A stretch of DNA of 64,000 bases from Chondrilla cf. caribensis (Eukaryota; Porifera; Demospongiae; Chondrillida; Chondrillidae). Within the stretch, counting starts at the first letter, position 1, and the number at the start of each line of letters is the position of its first letter. Of this stretch, positions 51,099-61,464 are shown piece by piece. Location of the stretch: the NCBI GenBank assembly GCA_964020155.1, contig OZ026567.1, positions 2,635,430-2,699,429 on the forward strand. The letters run 5' to 3'. The translations under genes were made by a program, and so were the position numbers. The notes below the pieces were generated by a model that was not told where the DNA came from, did no database searches, and worked only from the letters and a program-made list of their open reading frames with translations.

Positions 51099-51311
51099 TA
51101 TTATGCATTAGTCCACACTTACCAGGTGTTGTTCTTTATAAATCCCTGGGCGAGCAGTCAAAAGATCATACAGTGAAAGAGGGGAAGATGGATCTTCAGG
51201 TGTCTCCTTGTAGCAGTTTTGGGGAGCAACACTGTTGTTGTTGACAGTTTGCTTGGTACTCTCGTCAGAAGGCTGAGGGTTATCAGAATTCATCTCTTCC
51301 AATGGTTCCAT
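50087..51311 (-). CDS. unrecognised gene, two exons seen
   Basis: Exon 51311-51123 begins MEPLEEMNSDNPQPSDEST and ends ARPGIYKEQHL at a GTAAGT donor. Exon 50236-50087 continues in phase 0 with DVVKKFLDGTIFGDEVVVG and ends SDLP at a GTGAGT donor. The second exon is acidic near DADKEGVYDDDS. The first methionine may not be the true start. Further exons to the left are hidden by repeats or lost. No domain is recognised. Confidence 0.45.
50336..50757. mobile_element. possible 420-bp MITE
   Basis: GTTGCCAACCAGT at the left and ACTGTTGGCAACC at the right are inverted, with TTCCTGGA/TCCAGGAA words just inside both ends. It lies in an intron of the unrecognised gene. Confidence 0.55.
51036..51096. 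repeat. (CA)n microsatellite
   Basis: Pure CA run beside the exon ending at 51123. Confidence 0.97.
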
Positions 51312-51425
51312 CTCAAGAATGGTATGAATGCTAAGGGTGGGGAAAAGGATTGAATATAAATATATTCTACATGTGAAGTACGTAGAAACATCTTATATAC
51401 ACATATTATGTGTGTATGTGGAGTA

Positions 51426-51735
51426 CACAATATACTAAACTCACATACACACTACTGAACTGAGTACAAACTACTGCATGAACCGAGTACACACTACTGA
51501 GCCAAGTACACACTACTGAGCCAAGTACACACTATTGTACTGAATACACACTACTGAGCCGAGTACACACTACTGAGCCGAGTACACACTACTGAGCCGA
51601 GTACACACTACTGAGCCGAGTACATACTACTGAGCCGAGTACACACTACTGAAAGAAGTACACACTACTGAAAGAAGTACACACTACTGAAAGAAGTACA
51701 CACTACTGAAAGAAGTACACACTACAGAACTGAGT
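51426..51735. repeat. 19-bp minisatellite
   Basis: About 15 units of TACACACTACTGAGCCGAG or the variant with GAAAGAAG in place of GAGCCGAG. The two variants are grouped in blocks, suggesting stepwise expansion. Confidence 0.93.
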
Positions 51736-52321
51736 GCACACAACCCCCATCCCAACACAACCAATTGTTGCATTTTTAGTCAGTCCAATCTCAACTTACA
51801 ACATAATCGCTTTCTTTGAAGTCCCTGTTGGACCACAGATGCCCGAACAGAAAATTGGTGCAGTCTTTCAGAAGAAGGGGTGTGGTTCATTTTCAGAAGT
51901 GGGGGCAAGAAATCACAGTCTGAAATGGGCATGGTTTGTTGTTTCAAGGTGCACTGTTTTACAGTCTGTGGACTGGCTCAGGTCAGTGTTGACACAAGCC
52001 TCACAAAACATGCACCCACTCCCACAAGGGATGTTTAAATTTTACATCTATTCATTTGACACCTGGTATATATTTCCAAAGGGTTCATACCATCACCTTT
52101 GAATTAGAAGACCTGTTTCCTCCATACTCCCAGCTGTGAAAGCCACAAGATAACCACCTGATTATGGATACAGACCATGCCCATTTCCGACTATAATTCG
52201 TTGCCATGCCCAATTCTGACTACAGATGCCCACCCACAGAATGAAGGAAACAATAGATATCACCTCCCCATACAGGACACTCCCTATGGGAACAAAAATT
52301 AATGGACTTCCACTGCTAATA
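51736..52321. other. non-coding stretch
   Basis: An open frame at 51734-52102 has no domain or splice support. Words such as GATTATGGATACAGACCATGCCC are repeated loosely near 52160-52215. Nothing else is seen. Confidence 0.3.
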
Positions 52322-52509
52322 CAGTGGACTCTCCCAATCAAGGACACTACAGAAATTACATCCCTGCAAAGGACACTGTAAGGCACCAAAAATAGCTTTT
52401 CCTAGTATTATAGTGCTAATACATTTCTTTACCTCTGAAGAGTGGACAACCTCTCTACAGTGGACAAATTACCTGGTCCTAATTTGTCCTTTATAGAGAG
52501 GTTCCACTG
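52322..52509. mobile_element. pogo/Tigger-like MITE
   Basis: 188 bp starting CAGTGGACTCTCC and ending GAGAGGTTCCACTG, with TA at both sides. A partial second copy of its right half follows to about 52605. Confidence 0.75.
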
Positions 52510-52984
52510 TACATGGATATTTTTCACCTCTGACGAGTGGATAATCTCTCCACAGTGAACTAAAGGGCAGGTCCAAATATGTCCTTTACAAATGGCTTTT
52601 ACTGTACTGCTTATCTACCACTATACACATCCAAGTACTACAGGAGAGAATGGGGTATTTGATCCACTCCATCTATGGCATACTTCAAGGATACGGTCTA
52701 GGATACCAGATTAGACCAATAGCGAACAACCATCTTAAACACACTGCAGACACTATCTACAACATCTTACCTGGACAGAATCCCATCCTTTATCCTCGAC
52801 AAGTTTTGAGATCCATTCACCGTATGAGAAGGGTGAATGTAGGTGGCATGCACGACGCGGGGGCGTATGTGTTAAACTTGATTGGCAGCCATATTGGGTG
52901 GCAAAAAGCCGTATCCTAAGTACGCGCAAGGCATTACCATCAGCCCTAAGATTTGCTGATTTCGTCGCTTAAGCAGCATTTTTT

Positions 52985-53610
52985 CGTAAAAGATTGGTAG
53001 AGTGAACAAAGAGAGCCTTTCGAAGTATTCTGAGTCCATTTTGGAAGCCGCCCAGAGGCTCTATAAGGAGACAATCGATAGAATCGATCTGGATAAGTAC
53101 GTACCCTGCGACGTTTCTAATGAAACTCTTCTAAATAACCTCGATTGGCCGAATCTTGAATGCCCTGACATTTTCAGCTATTTCATATACACTCCTAGTG
53201 TGTATATTAAGGATACTTTGAAGGTTTATGAAAGTTCAGATGCCTATAGCTAGGTTTCTGGATAGGTTAGCAATATCAAATTAACATGGGCTGTGCCAAG
53301 GATATCTGCCTGTTGATAGTTATAATGTAAAACACTGGCAGAAACCATCACCAAGTCCCTTAAACATTGGGTTGCAGCAGACACTAATGAAACAATATTG
53401 TGTGCCCATTGTACTCACATGGCAGGACTTGGAGAGTGGTACTGTTTGCAGTGGGCTACAGCTACAACACTGGATGAAGAGCAGCATGTCTGCTACATCC
53501 CTACCCTGACTACATCGTTGCTTCTCCACTCTGTAGTGAAGTCCGTCCGAAAGCTCATCTCTTTCAAAATATCGATTATTTTAAGATGCTTTTCTGATCG
53601 TCTCTAACAG
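52985..53610 (+). pseudogene. SWIM zinc-finger mobile-element remnant
   Basis: After an AG near 53000 the frame reads NKESLSKYSESILEAAQRLY to a stop at 53253. A second frame (53330-53607) contains LKHWVAADTNETILCAHCTH then MAGLGEWY. The Cys-x-Cys...MAGLGE...Cys-x-His layout is the SWIM-type finger found in YqaJ/SWIM proteins that are multiplied in invertebrate genomes. Here the final Cys/His are lost (WYCLQW). Frame breaks make it a pseudogene. Confidence 0.55.
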
Positions 53611-53636
53611 AGCGTTGCAATAAGCTATGAGGATCT

Positions 53637-55320
53637 TAGGATAGGATAGGATAGGATATGATAGCTTATTTAAACAGGGGAAGCCTTTAGCCAATGGCTA
53701 CTATTCTAGGCACCCTGTGAACAGCACAGTACAAAAAGAAGGAAAAAATGAAATAAAGTGGAATGTAGATACATAAATACGATAATAAATTAAATTAAGG
53801 AATAAATAAATAAAAAAATCCAAAAAAAATGCGATAGGATTATTAGAATGAAAAATAATTTTAATTTACATGCAGGCAATATTAGACATGCAGTACATGC
53901 AAATAAGAGTTTGATCATGCATTAGGGTTTAAATAATAGAAAGTAGCTCTAGAAAAGTCACTTAGTCTTGGGGAATCTCTGACAGACTGAGGTAACGAGC
54001 GCCATAGTGATGCACCAGTGAACGAGAATGACCGTTGTCCATAGCAGGTTCTAACTGATGGAATGTTAGCGAGGTTTTTTGTTCGCGTGTTGTGATGGTG
54101 GTTAGGACAACAGAAGAGGGATGATAAATAGGCTGGTGCAAGTGAGTGGTGGCATTTGTAAACAAGTTCAGCAAGATGGAGCTTCCTACGAATGCTGAAT
54201 GACGTAAGACCAAGATCATTCCAGAGGGTGGAAGAGGTAGAGAAACGAGGACGGTTTAGGGCAAGTCGACAAGCATAGTTAAAGAGAGATTGAAGACGAG
54301 AAGAATCATGTTGGTTGCAATTGTCCCACACTACATCACAGTAGTCTACTGAGGGCAGAATGTAGGACTTGAGGTAGAGGACTAAGAGAGGCTTTGGAAG
54401 GAACCAAGAGAGACGTCTGAGGAGATTTACAGTACGGGATAGTTTGGCTACAACATGACTGATGTGGTCAGTCCAAGTTAGGGTGTCATTTATAATTACA
54501 CCGAGAAGCTTGAAGGAGGTGACTTGTTCAATTTGAGTGCCAGAAAGGTGTATTTGGAGAGGTGGAGGAGTGACTCTGGCTCTGGAGGAACGAAGATGTC
54601 TGTGTGGATGGAGAGCGCAAACTTTTAAGAGTGTTCCAGAGTGTGGTGGGCGAAGAGTTTTTGGAGATTAATCGATGGAAATACTCAATTTTCGCTTTCC
54701 TTTGTAGGCACACTACTAAGTTTCTTTGACGTTTGTATTCGTCCCAAATTGAAGGTGATTTAGACCTAAGAAAACATTTTAGCAGCTTGTTCCTTCTATC
54801 CATTTCCTTTCTGATAGACCTAGAGATCCAGGGTGCACAGTTCTTTTTTACTCGTACAGTCTTTACTGGAGCATGACTATCAAGAACACCACAGTATAGA
54901 GAGTTAAAAGTAAGGACCTTATCATCAATGTCATCAAACAGATCAATCAGAAACCAAGGGACAGCAGCAAGGTCTTCGTTGAATGAAGTAGGGTCAAAGT
55001 TCTTGAAGGAACGTCTGGTTATGGTTTTGAATGGGGGGTTAGGGATAGACCAGTCAATGAAAAGGACAATTATAGGTAAATGATCAGAAATGGGCCAGTT
55101 TATGACAGAAGAGTGAGATATAGGGACATCAGATGAGGCAAGGAAATGATCAAGCACGGAACAGCGTGACTTTGAGATACGAGTTGGGTGGGAGATTGGA
55201 CAGGAAACATGGCGGGAAAAAATGAAGTTATGAAATACCCTGGTGAAAGGATGGTTTGAGTCAGAGGTGTCTATATTGAAATCACCACATGCAACAACAT
55301 GTTACTGAGTGGGAAACGAA
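53637..55320 (-). pseudogene. old LINE with internal deletion of reverse transcriptase
   Basis: The minus strand first gives endonuclease motifs near 55280 (HVVACGDFNIDT) and 55090 (NWPISDHLPII), then the linker to about 54600. It then jumps to the post-RT region (LLVLYLKSYILPSVDYCDVV, then CRLALNRPRF, then SLWRSLPQSVRDSP), ending at 53915. The catalytic RT core is missing. A GGATA repeat tail lies at 53637-53660. The layout is of a Jockey/CR1-like non-LTR element. Confidence 0.8.
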
Positions 55321-55350
55321 TACATATAGATAGATAGATAGATAGATAGA
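55320..55350. repeat. (GATA)n tail of the intact LINE
   Basis: About six GATA units at the 3' end of the minus-strand LINE, as expected for non-LTR elements that end in a short tandem repeat. Confidence 0.75.
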
Positions 55351-55454
55351 TAATTATTATAGTGCAACATGTCAACAATACAGACACTAGGACAAATTGT
55401 CCAATGAAGCACTTATAGATAGACAAAAATTATACACATGTAAAAACAACATGA

Positions 55455-58130
55455 TCAGGAACAAAATCTGTCAGTCCACATAGTATAGATCTTCTTCATA
55501 ATTGCTGGACTTTGACATGCAGCAGTTAGAATCAATACAACTTTAGCTTCATCATTCAAGGTTGGAAAATCAATATATTGCTCCATCATCTTCTTCATGA
55601 GGGGGAATCTACTGGTTTGCCACGCACTACAGTGCAGTAGCCAGTGATTTAAGTCTTCAATATCTCCCGACGAACACTCCCTGCAAACACGAAGCTCTCT
55701 TGGGATCTGTCTCCATCGCCCAGTCTCAATACGGAAATGAGCTGTTCCCCCCCTCAATTGCATTAGCACACGCCTATAGATCTTTGATTGAACATCGGCA
55801 CACATGGGACTGATGCTGTCGCCAAGAGAATGGATTGCATGTAAAACACTCAACTTCGGCCGCTCTACCATCTCCTTCCTCCAGGACTCCAAAACCTTTC
55901 TCTGCGCAATATCACTTAACATACGCTTTACTTCATGCCAAGACATCCCCTGTAGACTCTGACCACTAACGTCAGACCATCCAAAAAGTGTGAGAACATC
56001 CTTAAGATTGTTCAGCCATGGACCCCTGGACACGGAAATGGCATCTTTAGCTGCTCTACGGATAATACGGTTCTCAAACATGGGAGACAACAGAATCTTA
56101 AACCAGAAAACCACACATCTCAACCGAGCCTCCCACATTAAAGGGAAGCATGACATTTCTGCCAAAAGAGATACCCTAGGATGGTTCCTGCCCACTCCAA
56201 AATATGTTCTTAGAGCCCTCAGTTGTAATTGCTCCAAAGAGTCCATTCTTTTAAGTAAGCCCCAAGCTTCTGCACCATACAAAAGAACTGAGTGAACCAT
56301 CGACTCCATAAGTTTCTTAAATGTGCCACTATATACATCACCAACTGAACGACATTTCTGTAACAAAACATTCAAGGCTAATTTGCCTTTCTCCACCCTC
56401 TGCTCCTGCATCAATTTCATTTCCAAATACTCGTCAACCTCACATCCAAGATACTTATATGAGGACACAAAAGGTAAGTGCTGACCTTGAATTGCAAGAT
56501 CACCAGCACATCTCTTCACTCCTTTACTTCTGAAGTGTACGATTCCTGATTTCATAACATTTATCCGAACGCCCCACTCATTACACCATTTCTCCAAAAC
56601 CACGAGACCACGTTTCAACTGTATTGCATCTTCACCAAACAAGGAGGTATCATCAGCATACAACAAACCTGGTACTAAGGAGCCTCTACAACTGACACCA
56701 CAAGCTTCATTCTTCAATTCAACTACCAAACTATTAATGTACAGAGAGAATAACAGGGGAGAAAGAACACAACCCTGTCTTAAACCCGTACCTACTCCAA
56801 ACTCATCACTGACCACATCAAGCAGCTTCACCTGACACCTACTATCGAAGTACAAAGCCTTTAAAAACCCCAAAAAACGACCTCTAACTCCATTTTGCCA
56901 TAGACACTTCCATAACTTCTGCCTATCCACCCGGTCATAGGCTTTCTCAAAGTCAATGAACGCAGCCAACATGCCCTCAGGTTTTAGGGCCATCTGTGTT
57001 TGAGCCAAAAGAATCAATGATACTATTTGCTCAGGACAACCTCTGCCCTTTCGGAAACCACCCTGCTCATTAGCAAGTAGGCCATTCTCCTCAGCTACCA
57101 CAGCCAGTCTCTCTTTCAATATAAGGCAGAAGACTTTACACACCACTGATGTAAGGGAAATACCCCGGAAGTTATCTGGCACACATGCTCCAGCTTTATG
57201 TGACTTTGGCACAGGAACAATCAAACCTTTCCTCCACATCTTTGGAACCATCCCCGACACCCAGCACTCATTAAACAAAGCTACCCATAAATTCCTCAAG
57301 ACATTGGCACTCATCATGCGGATAGATACACCATCAGCACCAGGGGAAGCTTCACTATTAACTTGATGTAAGGCCCATTCAACCTCCTCAAGTGTAATCA
57401 GACCATTCAGCTGATTGGAGTAATCAAGATTAGATAAGTGACAAGAATCAGGGACATTTGAACATTCTAAGGTCTCATCAGCCTGAGATATTCCCCCATT
57501 TAGTAATGACTCAAAATAGTTCTTCCACACTTGTATAGCATCCTCACCAGTGACAGTACAACCATTGCCGTCCACTGCTTCCTTCACATTAACCTTACTT
57601 CTATTCTTTTCATTCAGACCAACTTTTCCAACCACATTCCAAAAATGTTTTGAATTATCAAGGTTATTCTCCAACTGGCATCTCAATCCCTCTTCAAAAT
57701 CTCTCTTAGCTTTAGAAACAGCCTTGGAATACATCCTTCTCTTCTCCAAGTAACTTCTACGCTTTTCCTTCCTCACCTCTTTACTACCTTCATGCAACCA
57801 ACTAGCCTCAGCTTTCCGCATATCTTTCCGCATCTTAGCAAGAGACTTTGTATACCATTTATTACCCTTAATTGGCTTCGGATTAACCTCTCTTAGGCCA
57901 CTCATCATCACGCTAACAAGCCTCTCATATACCCCATCAAGACGACATTGATTACCATCAACGTTCTGTAAATCCTGCATAATGCCATTTAAAAGAGACT
58001 TGTTATTGAGATAATCATCTGGAACAATGAACCTTTTACTACCACCATTATCCACATTATCCCACTTGTCAGGGGGTTCTGGAATTTGACCAGGGGATAT
58101 CTCCCACAGCAACAATGAATATATATACAT
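55455..58130 (-). CDS. LINE reverse transcriptase, intact 891-codon ORF, 5' truncated
   Basis: One uninterrupted frame carries the full reverse transcriptase order. These are DNFRGISLTSVVCK, NEQGGFRKGRGCPEQI, AAFIDFEKAYDRVDR near residue 393, GLRQGCVLSPLLFSLYIN, and LLYADDTSLF near residue 491 with both catalytic Asp residues. The C-terminus has a zinc knuckle, CRECSSGDIEDLNHWLLHC, near residue 823. There is no endonuclease domain. Upstream of the first codons lies only a TA microsatellite, so the copy is 5' truncated, and the listed Met is not the native start. The lack of stops implies recent insertion. The family is not fixed. Confidence 0.9.
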   Translation of the reverse strand: MYIYSLLLWEISPGQIPEPPDKWDNVDNGGSKRFIVPDDYLNNKSLLNGIMQDLQNVDGNQCRLDGVYERLVSVMMSGLREVNPKPIKGNKWYTKSLAKMRKDMRKAEASWLHEGSKEVRKEKRRSYLEKRRMYSKAVSKAKRDFEEGLRCQLENNLDNSKHFWNVVGKVGLNEKNRSKVNVKEAVDGNGCTVTGEDAIQVWKNYFESLLNGGISQADETLECSNVPDSCHLSNLDYSNQLNGLITLEEVEWALHQVNSEASPGADGVSIRMMSANVLRNLWVALFNECWVSGMVPKMWRKGLIVPVPKSHKAGACVPDNFRGISLTSVVCKVFCLILKERLAVVAEENGLLANEQGGFRKGRGCPEQIVSLILLAQTQMALKPEGMLAAFIDFEKAYDRVDRQKLWKCLWQNGVRGRFLGFLKALYFDSRCQVKLLDVVSDEFGVGTGLRQGCVLSPLLFSLYINSLVVELKNEACGVSCRGSLVPGLLYADDTSLFGEDAIQLKRGLVVLEKWCNEWGVRINVMKSGIVHFRSKGVKRCAGDLAIQGQHLPFVSSYKYLGCEVDEYLEMKLMQEQRVEKGKLALNVLLQKCRSVGDVYSGTFKKLMESMVHSVLLYGAEAWGLLKRMDSLEQLQLRALRTYFGVGRNHPRVSLLAEMSCFPLMWEARLRCVVFWFKILLSPMFENRIIRRAAKDAISVSRGPWLNNLKDVLTLFGWSDVSGQSLQGMSWHEVKRMLSDIAQRKVLESWRKEMVERPKLSVLHAIHSLGDSISPMCADVQSKIYRRVLMQLRGGTAHFRIETGRWRQIPRELRVCRECSSGDIEDLNHWLLHCSAWQTSRFPLMKKMMEQYIDFPTLNDEAKVVLILTAACQSPAIMKKIYTMWTDRFCS

Positions 58131-58149
58131 ATATGTATATTATATATAC

Positions 58150-58183
<34 letters not shown>

Positions 58184-58192
58184 ATATATAAT
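58110..58192. repeat. (TA)n-rich microsatellite at LINE 5' end
   Basis: ATATATACATATA-type repeat at the truncation point of the LINE. Confidence 0.9.
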
Positions 58193-58302
58193 GACATATG
58201 TAACAAAGTTTATTGGAAGTCGATAGATTTTATAGTTTTCGAGTAATTTTAGATGACCGAATATAGGCGGTGTCCGAAAATCAGTTGAGCTGGAAGTTAA
58301 AG

Positions 58303-58325
58303 CATAGATACTGTATCTATGGTAG
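58303..58325. repeat. small AGATACT fold-back
   Basis: CATAGATACTGTATCTATGG, a palindrome without spacer, next to the left arm of the large fold-back. Confidence 0.6.
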
Positions 58326-58795
58326 GGTTACCATTGAAAAAAATCGATGATCATAGAATTAGTTCTAATTTGCATCGTAGGTGCTACATTGCTAGCTGCA
58401 TTCAGTGGTGTACACCGTTTAATGATACGACGTTCCTTCGTCGAATTATTCACAATAAACTACCACTATCGCCTTTTCGACGGCCATATTTTTAAAGCAC
58501 ACTTCAACGAAAGGATGAATAAGTCTGAAACTCTGCACATAAGAAGAGCATCATAGTGGCTACATAACTTGGAGGTAACCGTTCGAAAGGATTGAGATTA
58601 TTTGAAATAGTGGCTTAATATTCCGACCGCAATCGACGGAAGACCACACAATTGTTAACATAGCATCGCAATGGAAGTACACGCGACATTGCTCCTAAGT
58701 GTGCAAGATAGGGCATCGATGGTCTACTTGGAGGCAGAGCATGACAAACCTGCAAGGTCTCTAACCATGTGAACGGACGACATTTATTGAAAAAA
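58324..58795 (+). repeat. left arm of a large fold-back element
   Basis: About 472 bp that match the reverse complement of 59622-60092 with very few differences. Each arm carries the same 69-73-residue open frame (MIIELVLICIVGATLLAAFS...), which is not a known family and is probably fortuitous. Confidence 0.93.
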
Positions 58796-59621
58796 TATGG
58801 GAAATTTCGGTAGATCGCAAGATAGAGGACAACCTGGGTCTTAAATACACTCCACATACCTGTAAAGGTTGGAATAAGACTCGATAAGAACTGAACCTCC
58901 ACAAGTGATGATTAAATGCGAAGGCAAATGAACGATTAACTTGCGGAAGTTAACGCCAGCCATTTTGAATTCGTCATGTTATTTCACAATCCAGTATGCA
59001 CAGATGGGGTTTTAGCCAAGCAATGCGTATGAGGACTAAGTCACTTGTATGAGTCAAGGTAACTACCATAATGATGATAATATAATATAATGATAACATA
59101 TACTACGTAAAACAGGGCCGGGATTACTCTCTATTCCCCCAATCAGCAGCAGACTCAAAATGCAGACAAGCACCAAACTGTATTCCAGAACTGAGCTTTG
59201 ATAGTTGTGAAAACAACTGTGCTTTACTGAATGCACGAAATACCAGGAACCAATGGCTGCTCTCCAGGCAGAGATGTCAATCATGGTATTATCTGTACAT
59301 TTAATTTAATGCTCGCATTGTTAACACTACACACTGGATAATCGTCGGTTTAGATATATTATAGAATAAAGACGAGCGTACCTTTTGTCGGAATTCTATA
59401 GCTATCCAAGTTTACCGGTTTAAATTTAGCGCAAAATCAAATGACGTGTTAACCGACTACGTAATCTAAAATGTCTGCCATTCCACCCCAAAATGATTGG
59501 CGTTGATTGTAGTATCAGTTTAAATTCTTGAATTAATAACTGACAACAACTTTTCCATCTCAAACATTTCGAAGGTATGCGAGGTTTATCCTTCCCGTTC
59601 TTGTTCCCTTAATCTACATGT
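58796..59621. mobile_element. spacer of the fold-back element
   Basis: About 826 bp between the arms. The minus strand at 59284-59063 carries a short frame with a 2A-like motif (listed separately). Nothing else is recognised. Confidence 0.5.
59063..59284 (-). pseudogene. LINE 5' leader fragment with 2A-like motif
   Basis: The 73-codon frame contains ILSLLLIGGIESNPGP. Ribosome-skipping 2A peptides follow the consensus D(V/I)ExNPGP, and such sequences are known at the N-terminus of some non-LTR retrotransposons in invertebrates. Here the first Asp of the consensus is Gly, and the frame ends 12 codons after NPGP. It may be a stranded 5' end of a retrotransposon and is probably inactive. Confidence 0.45.
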
Positions 59622-60092
59622 CTTTTTCAATAAATGTCGTCCGTTCACATGGTTAGAGACCTTGCAGGTTTGTCATGCTCTGCCTCCAAGTAGACCATCG
59701 ATGCCCTATCTTGCACACTTAGGAGCAATGTCGCGTGTACTTCCATTGCGATGCTATGTTAACAATTGTGTGGTCTTCCGTCGATTGCGGTCGGAATATT
59801 AAGCCACTATTTCATATAATCTCAATCCTCTCGAACGATTACCTCCAAGTTATGTAGCCACTATGATGCTCTTCTTATGTGCAGAGTTTCAGACTTATTC
59901 ATCCTTTCGTTGAAGTGTGCTTTAAAAATATGGCCGTCGAAAAGGCGATAGTGGTAGTTTATTGTGAATAATTCGACGAAGGAACGTCGTATCATTAAAC
60001 GGTGTACACCACTGAATGCAGCTAGCAATGTAGCACCTACGATGCAAATTAGAACTAATTCTATGATCATCGATTTTTTCATAGGTAACCCT
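59622..60092 (-). repeat. right arm of a large fold-back element
   Basis: Inverted copy of 58324-58795. Confidence 0.93.
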
Positions 60093-60276
60093 ATCTATGG
60101 TTAAAGGGACTCCTATCGGTATCTCGATTGCCAAGGCAAACGACCGATTCTGTCATTTGTGCTGCTCTACACTTGATGTAAAGAATTATCTATTATGATC
60201 TAACACCTTTTTTAATGAGTGCCGAGTGTAATAATTATATCATTACTTATCATTATTTTTATATCACCACCACACA

Positions 60277-60280
60277 TCAT

Positions 60281-60324
<44 letters not shown>
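60277..60324. repeat. (ATA)n microsatellite
   Basis: About 16 ATA units, producing a poly-isoleucine frame that is not real. Confidence 0.97.
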
Positions 60325-60326
<2 letters not shown>

Positions 60327-60329
60327 TAC

Positions 60330-60683
60330 AGGGAAGGGCTAATTTCTGTTAGAAAGAATAGAGGGAATCATTCGTCGCCCTTTACCGAAGATAGAAAGAT
60401 CAAGCGGGAGGACATAATTTTGTCGAGTGAACAGAAAGCGGGTAGTGTATCTGTCGGGGAGAACAACAAAGTCCGCCTACCAACTGGGTATCGTAAATCT
60501 ATCGAAATATATCGTATCGATTCGAAATCATCCCTTTGGTGTCATTTACTGCGTTCGGAGCGTACGCGTGCCAAAAAGCTCGGAGAAAAAGCTTGCACAA
60601 TCGACAGGATAGCTTCAGCAACTGCAGTTCGCACGCTCGATTTCATCCGCCCGCCATCTTGCACAATTCGTGGTGTGAACTAA
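60330..60683 (+). pseudogene. third RecQ-like helicase fragment
   Basis: The open frame contains SSEQKAGSVSVGENNKVR then LPTGYRKSIEIY. This aligns by eye with the region before and across Walker A of RecQ-type helicases (LPTGYGKS), with the middle Gly changed to Arg. The rest up to a stop at 60683 is not recognised. Confidence 0.4.
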
Positions 60684-60763
60684 TCGTTATTCGGGCTAGA
60701 CCGTCTTCCGCACTTTCCGCCCATGGGGCGTGTGCGGAGACGGGCTAGCTAGCTAGACTAGTA

Positions 60764-61464
60764 TGCATGCTTGTCTTGTTTCATGTCGTACAGTATAGTA
60801 GCTTGACGTATATACAAGATGGCACATGAAGTAATCAAAGGGCATCTGTTCTCAATCACTAATCATATGCATGTATATATATGTACTTATGTCGAATTCG
60901 AAGTTGCAACTCTTTGAGGGTGTGTTCTATCATAGACCCTCTATGGTTCTATATGTATACTATGCGACCTAAATTACATAATGTACCCATCTTATATATT
61001 GGAAGCTGCATCACCTCCACCTGCAGACTTATATAATATAGAATTACAGTCTTCTCTGCTTGGCTTCATTTTAGCTATTATACACTATAGCTAGCCATAG
61101 ATGAAAAAAATAATTACTGCTGATTTTAAATTTGTACTTGATTAATTATTCATACTTCAATATTTTGTATTTTAATTGAAATCAGAATTACAAATACAAG
61201 CAAATTTGATGACACAGTTCAAGATAAAAGCCATGCAATTAACATGAAAAGGAGATTAAAATATACATTGCACATACATACACGGTGTGTCATGTTTAAA
61301 AAATCAAGCCACGGAAAGAGCTTTCTGATCTTCCAGAGGTAGGTCCTCATCAGATCTAACAGAAAAGAACAATAGAATAATCAACTTCATTGATCATAGG
61401 CTAATCACAATGCAATGAACGGCACAGCTGTCTCATATACATAATGGAGTGCACACAGTGTCTC
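60764..61464. other. intergenic, downstream of the PP2A B'' gene
   Basis: No gene is seen. The part next to 61465 is probably 3' UTR. Confidence 0.4.

Larger units (their letters stand above)
60196..60763. mobile_element. element with GAGTGCCGAG start and TAGTCT hairpin end
   Basis: Starts with TCTAACACC then GAGTGCCGAG (shared with 15553-15592). It ends with a hairpin, GGGCTAGACCGTCTTCCGC and following, up to ...GACTA at 60763. The outer end read inwards begins TAGTCT, like the elements at 30466 and 49646. A third RecQ-like piece lies inside. The left boundary is uncertain. Confidence 0.45.

Noticed and set aside
53002..53253. Independent 83-residue gene
   Set aside because: There is no ATG at its start, and the following frame carries a degraded SWIM finger, so it is part of a mobile-element remnant.
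58347..58556. Small membrane protein MIIELVLICIVGATLLA...
   Set aside because: The frame occurs in both arms of a fold-back element and matches no family; most likely fortuitous.
60219..60683. 154-residue protein with a poly-isoleucine start
   Set aside because: The N-terminal half is an ATA microsatellite; only the later part may be a helicase remnant.
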